Shown: positions 19,083 to 26,774 of the stretch, in pieces
How positions within the stretch are numbered: the first letter of the stretch is position 1
Layout of the letters: every line of letters begins with the position of its first letter
From: JAAYZB01 sp035379945
Lineage (GTDB): Bacteria; Bacillota_I; Bacilli_A; Izemoplasmatales; Hujiaoplasmataceae
Direction: 5' to 3'
NCBI GenBank assembly: GCA_035379945.1
Contig: DAOSWG010000010.1
Location: forward strand, 1-58,622
DNA: 58,622 bases
Notes under the pieces: generated by a model
What the model saw: the letters and a program-made list of their open reading frames with translations, nothing else
What the model was told of the DNA's origin: nothing
Databases searched by the model: none
Position numbers and translations under genes: made by a program

Positions 19083-20102
19083 ATGGACACACTTTTATTT
19101 GCACTCAATGCTGTATTGCCACTATTACTAATGATCGGTCTCGGATATATTCTTTCCCGCACGCGTTTTCTGGGCGAGGAATTTTGGCCTTGTGCCAATC
19201 GTTTTGTATTCCGGATCGCCTTACCTTGTCTTTTGTTTTATACGGTATATTCGGCTTCCGGATTGCAGGACATAAGATGGAACGTGGTTTTGTATGCCTC
19301 TGCCGGTGTTTTGGTCTTGTTTGTGATCGGTTTTTTGGTCGCCATGTTTTTTGTCAAGGATCCGACACAAAAAGGCGTGATAAACCAGGGAGTCTTTCGG
19401 TCCAACATGACGATCATCGGCGTTCCTTTGGCCGAAGCTCTGGGTGGAGCCGATGCGGTTTTGGTGGTGGCGCTTGTATCGCTTGTCATCATTCCGCTTT
19501 ACAATGCCTTGTCAGTCATCGCGCTTTCCGTCTTCTTGAGGGGTGAGGACGGGGAAAAAGTTCCTTGGATAAAGGTTTTGTTGAAGATACTTTCGAATCC
19601 GCTGATAATTGCAATAGTTCTTGGTATATTGTCGCTTTATATAAGATCGCTGATTCCTGTATTTGCATCGACCGGCGAACCGGTTTTCAGTCTCAAGAAT
19701 GATTTGACTTTCCTATATACCTGTATCAAATGGTTAGGACAGATAGCATCGCCTTTGGCGCTTGTGGTGCTTGGCGGCGGGTTCCAGTTCGCCCAAGTCC
19801 GGGCGATGAAAAGGGAGATTACCCTCGGAGTTCTTTTGCGGACGATCATGGCGCCGGGACTTATGCTCACTCTGGCGGTGATTTTGGCGAAATATACGAC
19901 ATTCTTTGCATTTGAAAGCACGGATTATCCGGCACTCATCGCCACGTTCGGAAGCCCGGTGGCCGTAGTTTCCGCCATTATGGCATCGGAGATGAAAAAC
20001 GACGGGAAACTAGCCGGCCAAATTGTGGTCTGGAGTTCTTTGTTCTCGATTCCGGCAATCTTTCTCATTGTCGTTATTTATCGAACGCTTGGTTTGTTAT
20101 AA
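19083..20102 (+). CDS. AEC (auxin efflux carrier) family transporter
   Basis: 339 residues with ten predicted membrane helices in two halves, beginning LLFALNAVLPLLLMIGLGYI and containing the helix-breaking motif NMTIIGVPLAEALGG found in AEC/BASS-fold permeases. Bacterial members export or import small carboxylates such as malate. Substrate unknown. The ATG at 19083 sits close to a weak GGAT site. Monocistronic, bounded by terminators on both sides. Confidence 0.9.
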   Translation: MDTLLFALNAVLPLLLMIGLGYILSRTRFLGEEFWPCANRFVFRIALPCLLFYTVYSASGLQDIRWNVVLYASAGVLVLFVIGFLVAMFFVKDPTQKGVINQGVFRSNMTIIGVPLAEALGGADAVLVVALVSLVIIPLYNALSVIALSVFLRGEDGEKVPWIKVLLKILSNPLIIAIVLGILSLYIRSLIPVFASTGEPVFSLKNDLTFLYTCIKWLGQIASPLALVVLGGGFQFAQVRAMKREITLGVLLRTIMAPGLMLTLAVILAKYTTFFAFESTDYPALIATFGSPVAVVSAIMASEMKNDGKLAGQIVVWSSLFSIPAIFLIVVIYRTLGLL

Positions 20103-20106
20103 AAAC

Positions 20107-20131
20107 AAAACGGGGATTTTCCCCGTTTTTT
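20107..20131. terminator. bidirectional intrinsic terminator
   Basis: AACGGGGA/TCCCCGTT with T tract on the + strand and AAAA on the other side. It lies between convergent genes. Confidence 0.85.
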
Positions 20132-20148
20132 AATTATGATATTGTTCA

Positions 20149-20931
20149 TTATCCCAAAACCAGATAGATCATGTTTCCGAACGGATCCGTCACCAGATAT
20201 CCCTTTTCGCTTTCATTGACCAAAAAGCCCTTGCCCCTTATTCTTTCAATCGTTTGCATCAGCGATTCGCATACCGGATAGGAGATCGAAAACACCGCGC
20301 TGGCTTTGGAAATCTTTTTCGTTGCGGCCAAACCGATCTGGTGATGGCACTGGCTGGCCGTAAGAAGAAGCGCCTTGCCTTTTTTTTCGCTTCGCACGGC
20401 AAATCCCATGGCCTGTTCATAGAAATGCCTAGCTTTATCCAGATCCGGAACATTGAGAACGATATGGCATATGGCAACGGATATTCCAGAATCATCGATT
20501 GCATCTTCGGCTTCGGCGGCATAATAGACACCGCTATAATCGAAGGGACTGCTAGAATCCTTGATCTGTCCGAATTCGTCATACCATTCCTGCGCGTCTC
20601 GCAAAGAAGCGATTTCGATGACGTTTTTCTCTGGATCATTCAGATAAATAGATTCGGCATATCCGTGGTCGATGGCTCCGAGAATCGGAATCTGCAAATT
20701 GATGAGGCGTCTCAGAATACGTCCAAGTTCGGCTCTTGATCTGACCTTTAACGCTAGATGTTCGAACGTTTTTTCTTCCGTAAAGTCTGTTTTAAGAAAC
20801 CTGAGAGGATGATTGGCTGCATTTTCCAGGGTTTCGGACAAGCCGAAAAGATTACGATAAAATTCGCTTTCTTTGATTGGATCCGCAACCGGTATACCGA
20901 CCATTCCGATCCGTATGTCTTCCTTGATCAT
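20149..20931 (-). CDS. Two-domain VOC (glyoxalase/extradiol dioxygenase-like) protein
   Basis: 260 residues from the ATG at 20931. Longer in-frame starts up to 21003 are unlikely because a TATAAT lies between them and this start. Two VOC domains are visible: first PVADPIKESEFYRNLFGL...HLALKV...IYLNDPEKNVIEI, second CHIVLNVPDLDKARHFYEQAMGF...YLVTDPFGNMIYL. The size and arrangement resemble CatE-like catechol dioxygenases, but the second domain ends in GNMIYL instead of the usual GN.iE, so the metal site may be incomplete. Function uncertain. Confidence 0.82.
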   Translation of the reverse strand: MIKEDIRIGMVGIPVADPIKESEFYRNLFGLSETLENAANHPLRFLKTDFTEEKTFEHLALKVRSRAELGRILRRLINLQIPILGAIDHGYAESIYLNDPEKNVIEIASLRDAQEWYDEFGQIKDSSSPFDYSGVYYAAEAEDAIDDSGISVAICHIVLNVPDLDKARHFYEQAMGFAVRSEKKGKALLLTASQCHHQIGLAATKKISKASAVFSISYPVCESLMQTIERIRGKGFLVNESEKGYLVTDPFGNMIYLVLG

Positions 20932-20953
20932 GACAACCACTTCTTTCGCATCC

Positions 20954-20959
20954 ATTATA
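20954..20959 (-). promoter_or_regulatory. -10 element for the VOC gene
   Basis: TATAAT read on the minus strand, 23 bp upstream of the ATG at 20931. No clear -35. Confidence 0.4.
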
Positions 20960-21027
20960 CAGGATATCCGCGTATTATCCGAGCGATTTGCTCGGGAAAC
21001 CATGCGAATGCATTAAGGAAAAATAAG

Positions 21028-21056
21028 TTGCTTTTTCAGTCGCTTTTTGGTAATAT
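21028..21056 (+). promoter_or_regulatory. promoter of the tRNA-Arg/Pro/Cys cluster
   Basis: TTGCTT (21028-21033), 17-bp spacer, TAATAT (21051-21056), about 30 bp before the first tRNA. Confidence 0.6.
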
Positions 21057-21084
21057 ATATATCGGCCTTAAAAAAGGCCGCTGC

Positions 21085-21161
21085 GCGCTCATAGCTCAAT
21101 TGGATAGAGCGTTTGACTACGGATCAAAAGGTTTCGGGTTCGACTCCTGATGGGCGCGCCA
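21085..21161 (+). tRNA. tRNA-Arg (ACG)
   Basis: A 77-nt cloverleaf with acceptor GCGCTCA/TGGGCGC, anticodon stem TTTGA/TCAAA, loop CTACGGA (anticodon ACG) and encoded CCA at 21159-21161. The start was set at 21085 because this register pairs all seven acceptor positions. Confidence 0.95.
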
Positions 21162-21170
21162 TTTTTTTAT

Positions 21171-21247
21171 CGGGAAGTAGCTTAGCTTGGTAGAGCGCCT
21201 GGTTTGGGACCAGGAGGTCGCAGGTTCAAATCCTGTCTTCCCGACCA
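21171..21247 (+). tRNA. tRNA-Pro (TGG)
   Basis: A 77-nt cloverleaf with acceptor CGGGAAG/CTTCCCG, anticodon stem CCTGG/CCAGG, loop TTTGGGA (anticodon TGG) and encoded CCA. Confidence 0.96.
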
Positions 21248-21294
21248 GCGTAAAATCACGTATGCCATCCTAGCTACATAACATATTTAAAAAG

Positions 21295-21368
21295 GGACCC
21301 ATAGCCAAGTGGTAAGGCAATGGACTGCAAATCCTTGATCACCGGTTCAAATCCGGTTGGGTCCTCCA
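21295..21368 (+). tRNA. tRNA-Cys (GCA)
   Basis: A 74-nt cloverleaf with acceptor GGACCCA/TGGGTCC, anticodon loop CTGCAAA (anticodon GCA), T stem ACCGG/CCGGT and encoded CCA. Confidence 0.95.
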
Positions 21369-21378
21369 ATCACTGACC

Positions 21379-21405
21379 AACACTTGTTAAACAAGTGTTT
21401 TTTTT
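21379..21405 (+). terminator. terminator of the tRNA cluster
   Basis: AACACTTGT-TAA-ACAAGTGTT followed by a T run. Confidence 0.85.
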
Positions 21406-21432
21406 CTAACAAGCCGTACATTTCTTATTTCC

Positions 21433-21510
21433 GAAAAAGGTGTAATTTACTATAGGTTTTTTCAAGAAAAAGGTGTAAATATATTATTGAAAACTCATGA
21501 AAAAGGTGTA
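21433..21510 (+). repeat. Three exact 12-bp repeats at 33-bp intervals
   Basis: GAAAAAGGTGTA occurs at 21433, 21466 and 21499, each exactly 33 bp after the previous one. The third copy overlaps the -10 of the next promoter. The spacing is close to three helical turns, as expected for a protein bound on one face of DNA. It is probably an operator array for the downstream ATPase gene (inference). Confidence 0.8.
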
Positions 21511-21514
21511 TAAT
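21487..21514 (+). promoter_or_regulatory. promoter of the DUF4143 ATPase gene
   Basis: TTGAAA (21487-21492), 16-bp spacer, TATAAT (21509-21514). The -10 shares bases with the third GAAAAAGGTGTA repeat. Confidence 0.65.
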
Positions 21515-21534
21515 GAGATTGAAGAGGTGTTACA

Positions 21535-22851
21535 ATGTTAAAAAGAAAGATTGAAGAACTTCTTATTTTGTGGAAAAACGAAAAAGGGAAGAAGGCTTTT
21601 TTGGTAAAAGGAGCCAGACAGGTAGGAAAAACAACCAGTATTAGGGCTTTTGGAAAATCACAATACAAGACCTTCATCGAATTGAATTTCGAACGCAATC
21701 CTGACTTGTGCAATATTTTTTCCGGTTCTCTGGATGCCAGAACAATCCAACTAAACATGTCAGCGATGGGATATGGTCCTTTTGTTCCTGGAGAAACTTT
21801 GATTTTTTTTGATGAAATTCAAGCGTGTCCAAAAGCTAGGACTGCAATCAAATTTCTTGTTGAAGACGGGAAATATGATTTCATTGAATCAGGTTCCTTG
21901 TTGGGAATCAATTATAATGATGTAAGCAGTTATCCCGTTGGCTTTGAAACCCAGCACGAAATGCACTCGCTCGATTTTGAAGAGTTTCTTTGGGCGAAAG
22001 GAGTCGGCGAAGAAGTCATTCATGAACTGAGAAAATGCGTAAGTGAAAAAAAAGAACTAAGCAATGCAATCCATCAAACGATGATGCGTCATTTCCGTGA
22101 ATTCATGATCGTTGGCGGAATGCCTTCAGTTGTGTCCAAGTTTGTTCAGTCAAATGACTTAACCATAGTGATTCAAGAGCAAAAAGATATCATCAACAGC
22201 TATCGCGATGATGTAAAAAAATACGCAGGCTCGAACAAAACCAAAGTGAGTGAGATTTTCGACTCAATTCCAGCTCAGCTCAACAAGAAGAACAAACGCT
22301 TCTATTTGTCTGCCTTGAAAAAAGAGCCCAAAATGCGCACCTATGAAGAAGCGATACTGTGGCTTTTCGATGCCAAGATCGCCTCCCCTTGTTACAATAT
22401 CGCGGCTATTGAGCTACCACTTGCACTAAACGAAAAGCGCAACCTTTTTAAAGTCTATATGAACGATACAGGCCTGTTGACAGCTTTATCCTATTTGGGA
22501 ATTCAAAGCGAGATCTTGAATGGAAACATAGAAATCAACGAAGGATCCATCATCGAAAATGCACTGGCGGATGCTTTTTTGAAAAACGGATTTCTTCTCC
22601 ACTATTATGATCGGAAAAAACCGACGTCAATGGAAATCGATTTTGTGATTCAAGTTAGGGATACTGTTCAAGTCATCGAGTCCAAATCAGGTTCCGATTT
22701 TGAGAAACACGATTCATTAAACACGCTTTTGAAAGAAAAGAATATTGGCGAACCGATCGTCTTTTGCACCGAAAACATCCATGAGACGAATGGGATTTTA
22801 TATCTGCCCTATTATCTAGGCTTCGCATTGCGTAATGATGATCTACGATGA
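21535..22851 (+). CDS. AAA-family ATPase with DUF4143 domain
   Basis: 438 residues. The N-terminal AAA_14 domain has Walker A GARQVGKTT (about residue 27) and Walker B LIFFDEIQ (about 90). The C-terminal half is the DUF4143 region, ending in a nuclease-like stretch (IDFVIQVRDTVQVIESKSG), where the D...E.K pattern resembles a PD-(D/E)XK core. GAAGAGGTG precedes the ATG. The cellular role of this family is not established. Such genes are common, patchily distributed and often multicopy. It has its own promoter with a repeat array and its own terminator, and lies right after a tRNA cluster. Confidence 0.9.
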   Translation: MLKRKIEELLILWKNEKGKKAFLVKGARQVGKTTSIRAFGKSQYKTFIELNFERNPDLCNIFSGSLDARTIQLNMSAMGYGPFVPGETLIFFDEIQACPKARTAIKFLVEDGKYDFIESGSLLGINYNDVSSYPVGFETQHEMHSLDFEEFLWAKGVGEEVIHELRKCVSEKKELSNAIHQTMMRHFREFMIVGGMPSVVSKFVQSNDLTIVIQEQKDIINSYRDDVKKYAGSNKTKVSEIFDSIPAQLNKKNKRFYLSALKKEPKMRTYEEAILWLFDAKIASPCYNIAAIELPLALNEKRNLFKVYMNDTGLLTALSYLGIQSEILNGNIEINEGSIIENALADAFLKNGFLLHYYDRKKPTSMEIDFVIQVRDTVQVIESKSGSDFEKHDSLNTLLKEKNIGEPIVFCTENIHETNGILYLPYYLGFALRNDDLR

Positions 22852-22869
22852 CTTTACCTCGTTTCAAGA

Positions 22870-22918
22870 AAACTTGGTTGTGACAACCCCAAAAAATATA
22901 CAAACTTGGTTATGACAA
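22870..22918 (+). repeat. Pair of 17-bp direct repeats, 32 bp apart
   Basis: AAACTTGGTTGTGACAA at 22870 and AAACTTGGTTATGACAA at 22902 differ at one base. The first copy contains a perfect inverted repeat GGTTGT-G-ACAACC. It lies between the ATPase stop and its terminator. Role unknown. Confidence 0.7.
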
Positions 22919-22932
22919 GACATCGAAACTAT

Positions 22933-22964
22933 AAAAGATTTCATTCTAATTGAAATCTTTTTTT
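22933..22964 (+). terminator. terminator of the ATPase gene
   Basis: AAAGATTTCA-loop-TGAAATCTTT, ten perfect pairs, followed by TTTT. Confidence 0.8.
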
Positions 22965-22992
22965 GCTATAATCGTTATAGAGGTGATTCAGT

Positions 22993-23592
22993 ATGAATAT
23001 AATACTTGGCGGTGCATTAACAAATAACCAAGTTTATGATATATACAACGAATATATTATTGAAACATATCAAAATATTGATATGCAGAGTAACGAGCAT
23101 TATAAAGATTTGACCGAATTAATATATAATAAGCATTTCAAAGATAAGTCTTACGATTTGGTCATTGGACATTCAATGGGCGGATTGATTATTCTTGATA
23201 TTCTTTGTAGAAACCTCGAGATAAAATGTAAAAAAATTGTAATTGTTGAAAGTTACATTTTTGAACCAAGTAAAGAATTTAGGAATATCGTATATAAGAA
23301 TATACATCTTGAGCAAAAATTGAACAATGTTATGAGAAATGAGGTAGAGAAGTATAATTCCAAAATATTTGATTCTCTACGAAAGTTAAACATTGTTGAG
23401 GATTTAAAGGATATTTCTAGAACATTATTATTCGTATATGGCATGCGTGATTTAGATAATGATACGTTTTTACAAAAACTGGATTTTCCTAACCTTCAAA
23501 ACGTTAGATTGATTGGCATTCCACAAACTTCTCATTTTTGCTTAATTGAAAAACCGACGGAATTTCTAAAAAAAATATTAAATGATGATTGA
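22993..23592 (+). CDS. Small alpha/beta hydrolase, AT-rich
   Basis: 199 residues with the nucleophile elbow VIGHSMGG (Ser near residue 61), a candidate acid Asp in YGMRDLDND and a His in TSHFCLIEKP, so the Ser-Asp-His triad of the fold is complete. The protein is shorter than typical hydrolases (about 250-300 aa) with almost no cap. GAGGTGAT precedes the ATG. Codon use is strongly AT-rich (many Lys, Ile, Asn) compared with neighbours, which suggests recent transfer. Substrate unknown. Confidence 0.85.
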   Translation: MNIILGGALTNNQVYDIYNEYIIETYQNIDMQSNEHYKDLTELIYNKHFKDKSYDLVIGHSMGGLIILDILCRNLEIKCKKIVIVESYIFEPSKEFRNIVYKNIHLEQKLNNVMRNEVEKYNSKIFDSLRKLNIVEDLKDISRTLLFVYGMRDLDNDTFLQKLDFPNLQNVRLIGIPQTSHFCLIEKPTEFLKKILNDD

Positions 23593-23672
23593 ATAGTATC
23601 CTGCCGGATTTGAACTATAAAAAATTATGCTCATAGCATTCAAAAAATAAGCTCTATACATCGGGGTATTGA

Positions 23673-23801
23673 ATCAAGATAAAGTTAGCACGGACAAGAC
23701 AAAAAGCTACATACACCTATCTACCGGGTGTTTTCTTAAAGACACAAGCTGAGTGTGTCATAGCCACAAACCAAAAAGCCCCTTGCACAGATGCGGTGTA
23801 A
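23673..23801 (+). other. Intergenic open stretch without start codon (possible gene remnant)
   Basis: The 275 bp between the hydrolase and the next lipoprotein hold no clear gene. A 42-codon frame (ending GAT GCG GTG TAA at 23801) begins right after a TGA and has no start codon or ribosome site, so it may be a remnant of a longer reading frame. I do not recognise it. Confidence 0.3.
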
Positions 23802-23812
23802 AATGATATGCT
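23783..23812 (+). promoter_or_regulatory. promoter of the 23870 lipoprotein gene
   Basis: TTGCAC (23783-23788), 18-bp spacer, TATGCT (23807-23812) with an upstream TGA making an extended -10. Confidence 0.5.
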
Positions 23813-23869
23813 TTCCATATACAAATCATCGTTGTATCAATTAAATACAGAGGAACGGAGGAGAGTGCG

Positions 23870-24394
23870 ATTAAGAAAACATTAGCGCTGTTTGCCCTGT
23901 TGATGATATCGATTTTGCTGGGATGTACGGATATAAGGTATCAAAACATGGATAATATGACGTGGGAGTCCGACAGATTTGATATTGAAGCCACATCGGA
24001 ACAATTGCGTATGCAATATGAGACCACTGGCGACAGTATCTTCGAGCTTGATAGCGAATACTATTCGACATTTGTGATTGATGGCAATTCCTACTATTGC
24101 ATAATCTATTTAGTCAATGGCTACTTTAGCCTGTATTTGGCGCAACCGGAGTTACTTGAGGATTATTATGATTATTACGAAGAAGGAGTTCCTTTTCTCT
24201 TTGGGGTGTTTGAAGACGAAAAAACGAAGAATGAGGATTATCAATACAGGCTTATCGTCACTTTGGATAAAGACGATTCCGCTTTCGGAACTACAGATGG
24301 CGAAGAAGCCTATACGGCATACTATCAATACTGTACGGCAAATGACATCCAATATGACGATGAATTGATTTTATATGGATATAAATCAAGTTAA
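23870..24394 (+). CDS. Small lipoprotein of unknown function with an apparent ATT start
   Basis: 174 residues if started at ATT 23870. Reading from there gives a textbook lipoprotein signal (KK, LALFALLMISILLG, then Cys of LLGC), and GGAGGAG (23857-23863) lies 6 bp upstream. The nearest standard starts (TTG 23900, ATG 23903) would remove the positive N-terminus and the ribosome site. A GTG at 23865 is out of frame. The mature part is acidic and Tyr-rich with no family I recognise. It is probably attached to the outer face of the membrane. A sequencing error at the start codon is an alternative. Confidence 0.75.
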   Translation: MKKTLALFALLMISILLGCTDIRYQNMDNMTWESDRFDIEATSEQLRMQYETTGDSIFELDSEYYSTFVIDGNSYYCIIYLVNGYFSLYLAQPELLEDYYDYYEEGVPFLFGVFEDEKTKNEDYQYRLIVTLDKDDSAFGTTDGEEAYTAYYQYCTANDIQYDDELILYGYKSS

Positions 24395-24458
24395 ACAATC
24401 AAAATTGACATTTTAGATAAATCACATTTGTTACGACATCCATTAAGGCGGGTAGAAG

Positions 24459-25382
24459 ATGAATAAATTGCAGAAAATCATAGACAAATTTCAAATAACC
24501 GAAGTCGAAACCTTGAACAAGGGATGGTCGACGGACAGAAAATTCATTCTTGCGGATAAAAACAAGACAAAGTATCTGGTAAGGATTTCCGATATATTGC
24601 TTTATGACAAAAAGAAAATGCAATTCGAATATCTGAAAAAGTTTGAAGCGAAGGGAATACCCTGTCCCAGAGCGGTTGATTTCGGAATCCTAAACGACAA
24701 TGAGGTATACCTTCTCCAGACCTGGCTTGATGGTATGGCGGCGGAAGACGTCGTTCCGACACTGTCGGACATGGAAGCATATAATCTCGGAATCGAAGCC
24801 GGAAAGACCATGAAAAAGATCCATTCGCTCGAGATACCAGAACAAAGCAGAACCTGGGGCGAACGATACCGGGCGAAAATGCCTAAAAAAATCGATAAAC
24901 TTTTGAATTGCGAATATGAGTTGCCGATGCAAGAGAAGATCATCAGATATTATCAGGAACATGCGCATCTGGCATATGAAAGACCGTTAGCCTTTTCCCA
25001 TGGAGACTACCATGTAGGAAACATGATAGTTGACAATAATGCTATCGGAATCATAGATTTCGATAAAAGCGAAGCGGCTGACCCATATGATGAATTCAAA
25101 CCGTTCTGCTGGAATGTGTTTGCGAGCGAATACTTTGAAACCGGGATGATCAATGGATATTTCGATAACGAAATACCGGACGATTTTTTCCCGATTCTGA
25201 AACTGTACGCGGCCGAGTCCATGGTTTCCTTTCTTCCTTGGTCGGTGACATTCGGAGAAGCGGAAGTGAAAGAAGCAATAAAAATTACCGAACACGTTTT
25301 AGAGTGGTATGACTTTTTTAATCGGGACATTCCTTCCTGGTATAAAGGGATAAAAGCCGAGTTTATTTCTGAAAAGAAGTAA
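24459..25382 (+). CDS. Aminoglycoside phosphotransferase-family kinase
   Basis: 307 residues with the APH/choline-kinase fold: Brenner motif SHGDYHVGNM (catalytic Asp near 187), metal-binding IIDFDKSEAADP and an N-lobe with KYLVRI. It phosphorylates a hydroxyl on a small molecule with ATP. Chromosomal members often act on metabolites rather than antibiotics, so resistance should not be assumed. Monocistronic, 64 bp after the lipoprotein gene. Confidence 0.88.
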   Translation: MNKLQKIIDKFQITEVETLNKGWSTDRKFILADKNKTKYLVRISDILLYDKKKMQFEYLKKFEAKGIPCPRAVDFGILNDNEVYLLQTWLDGMAAEDVVPTLSDMEAYNLGIEAGKTMKKIHSLEIPEQSRTWGERYRAKMPKKIDKLLNCEYELPMQEKIIRYYQEHAHLAYERPLAFSHGDYHVGNMIVDNNAIGIIDFDKSEAADPYDEFKPFCWNVFASEYFETGMINGYFDNEIPDDFFPILKLYAAESMVSFLPWSVTFGEAEVKEAIKITEHVLEWYDFFNRDIPSWYKGIKAEFISEKK

Positions 25383-25400
25383 ACTTTTCTTTATATCTGT

Positions 25401-25409
25401 GTTATATTC
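25401..25409 (+). promoter_or_regulatory. extended -10 promoter for the MFS-GH2 operon
   Basis: TGTTATATT (TGn-TATATT) with no clear -35. The predicted start lies just before the inverted repeat at 25421. Confidence 0.45.
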
Positions 25410-25420
25410 ATTATGAATAT

Positions 25421-25440
25421 TATCGGCTTTTGCCGATAAA
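25421..25440 (+). promoter_or_regulatory. candidate operator upstream of MFS-GH2 operon
   Basis: TTATCGGC-TTTT-GCCGATAA, a perfect 8-bp inverted repeat right after the -10 element. With no T tract it is more likely an operator than a terminator. It fits repression by a sugar-responsive regulator, but no regulator gene is adjacent. Confidence 0.5.
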
Positions 25441-25475
25441 AGCTCGCGCAAAGCTAAATGACAGGAGGATAATCA

Positions 25476-26774
25476 ATGAACAAAGCAAAACTCGGAACCC
25501 GTACGTGGTCGACCTTGCTGCTTTTTGGCTTGTTCGGACAACTCGCATGGGCGGTCGAAAACATGTATTTCAATCTATTTTTGTACAATGAGATTTCCGG
25601 AAATCCGCACGCTATTGCCTGGATGGTCGCGATGAGCGCCGCAACAGCTACACTCACGACAATGATTATGGGTGCTCTTTCCGACAAGGTTTCCAAGCGC
25701 AAAATATTCATTTCCGTAGGCTACATTCTCTGGGGCATCTCGACTTTGGCTTTCGCTTTTGTTTCTGTTGATACCGTTGCTTCCTTGTTCAAATACGGCG
25801 ATGCTATTCTGATAACCGTCGTCATCGTCATCATCATGGATTGCATCATGACGTTTTTCGGTTCGACGGCCAACGACGGAGCCTTCAATGCTTGGGTGAC
25901 AGATGTCACTGACTCGGAAAATCGGGGAAAAGTGGAAGGCGTGCTCGCTACTTTGCCGCTAGTGGCCATGCTGATAATATTTGGCGGATTCGATGTCTTC
26001 GTTCAAAATGACCAATGGCCTCTGTTCTTCCTGATTTTGGGAAGTCTTGTTAGTCTCGGTGGTATCATCGGATTGTTTCTGATCAAGGAATCCGATGTCA
26101 GGAAATCGGAAGAAAATTACTGGAAGACCCTTATTTACGGATTTCGTCCATCGACAATCCGGAAACATCCGACCCTATATCTGTATCTATGCGCTTTTGC
26201 TTTATTCGGGATATCTACCCAAGTGTTTTTTCCTTATTTTCTGATCTATATCCAACGCTATCTAGGAATTGACTCCTATGCCATAATCATGGGAATAGTC
26301 CTGATTATCAGTTCTGTTGTCAGCATTCTTGTTGGGCGAAAAGTGACAGCCGAAAACAAAAATAAATTCCTGTTTCCCTCGATGGGGGTTCTCGCTGCTG
26401 GTCTTATGATGCTCTTCTTTGCCAAAGGCACGGTTTTTCTGATCGTTGCTGGCACGATCATGATGAGTGGCAATCTGATCGTCACATCCGTTATGAACGC
26501 CAAAGTGAGGGATTACACTCCGCTTGACAAGGTCGGCCATTTTCAGGGTATCAGGATGATCTTCTATGTTTTGATACCGATGGTCGTCGGTCCGTTTATC
26601 GGAGCCGCGGTAATTCAGAATTCCGGGGAATTTTATAATGATCTGGGAACGATCAAACCGGTTCCGACGCCTGGCATCTTTCTTGGAGCGGCAATCGTGG
26701 TGATTTTTATCGCTATACCACTGTATTTCGCTTTCAGAAAAGAAAAACGCACGAGCGGGGAAAGCGCCGTATGA
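25476..26774 (+). CDS. MFS transporter
   Basis: 432 residues, twelve predicted membrane helices and a typical MFS loop GALSDKVSKRK between helices 2 and 3. The N-terminus (LLLFGLFGQLAWAVENMYFN) resembles the GPH/SLC45-like branch that carries sugars. It overlaps the following glycoside hydrolase gene by 4 bp (ATGA), so it probably imports the glycoside that enzyme cleaves. AGGAGG precedes the ATG. Confidence 0.9.
   Translation: MNKAKLGTRTWSTLLLFGLFGQLAWAVENMYFNLFLYNEISGNPHAIAWMVAMSAATATLTTMIMGALSDKVSKRKIFISVGYILWGISTLAFAFVSVDTVASLFKYGDAILITVVIVIIMDCIMTFFGSTANDGAFNAWVTDVTDSENRGKVEGVLATLPLVAMLIIFGGFDVFVQNDQWPLFFLILGSLVSLGGIIGLFLIKESDVRKSEENYWKTLIYGFRPSTIRKHPTLYLYLCAFALFGISTQVFFPYFLIYIQRYLGIDSYAIIMGIVLIISSVVSILVGRKVTAENKNKFLFPSMGVLAAGLMMLFFAKGTVFLIVAGTIMMSGNLIVTSVMNAKVRDYTPLDKVGHFQGIRMIFYVLIPMVVGPFIGAAVIQNSGEFYNDLGTIKPVPTPGIFLGAAIVVIFIAIPLYFAFRKEKRTSGESAV

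Noticed and set aside
21433..21510. CRISPR array
   Set aside because: Only three 12-bp repeats; units are too short, the intervening 21-bp segments are promoter-like, and no cas gene is near.
21349..25382. Integrated mobile element with att sites at tRNA-Cys
   Set aside because: No integrase, no transposase and no duplicate of the tRNA 3' end were found in the interval.
24459..25382. Aminoglycoside resistance gene
   Set aside because: Only fold motifs are shared; chromosomal context and divergence do not support a specific resistance enzyme.
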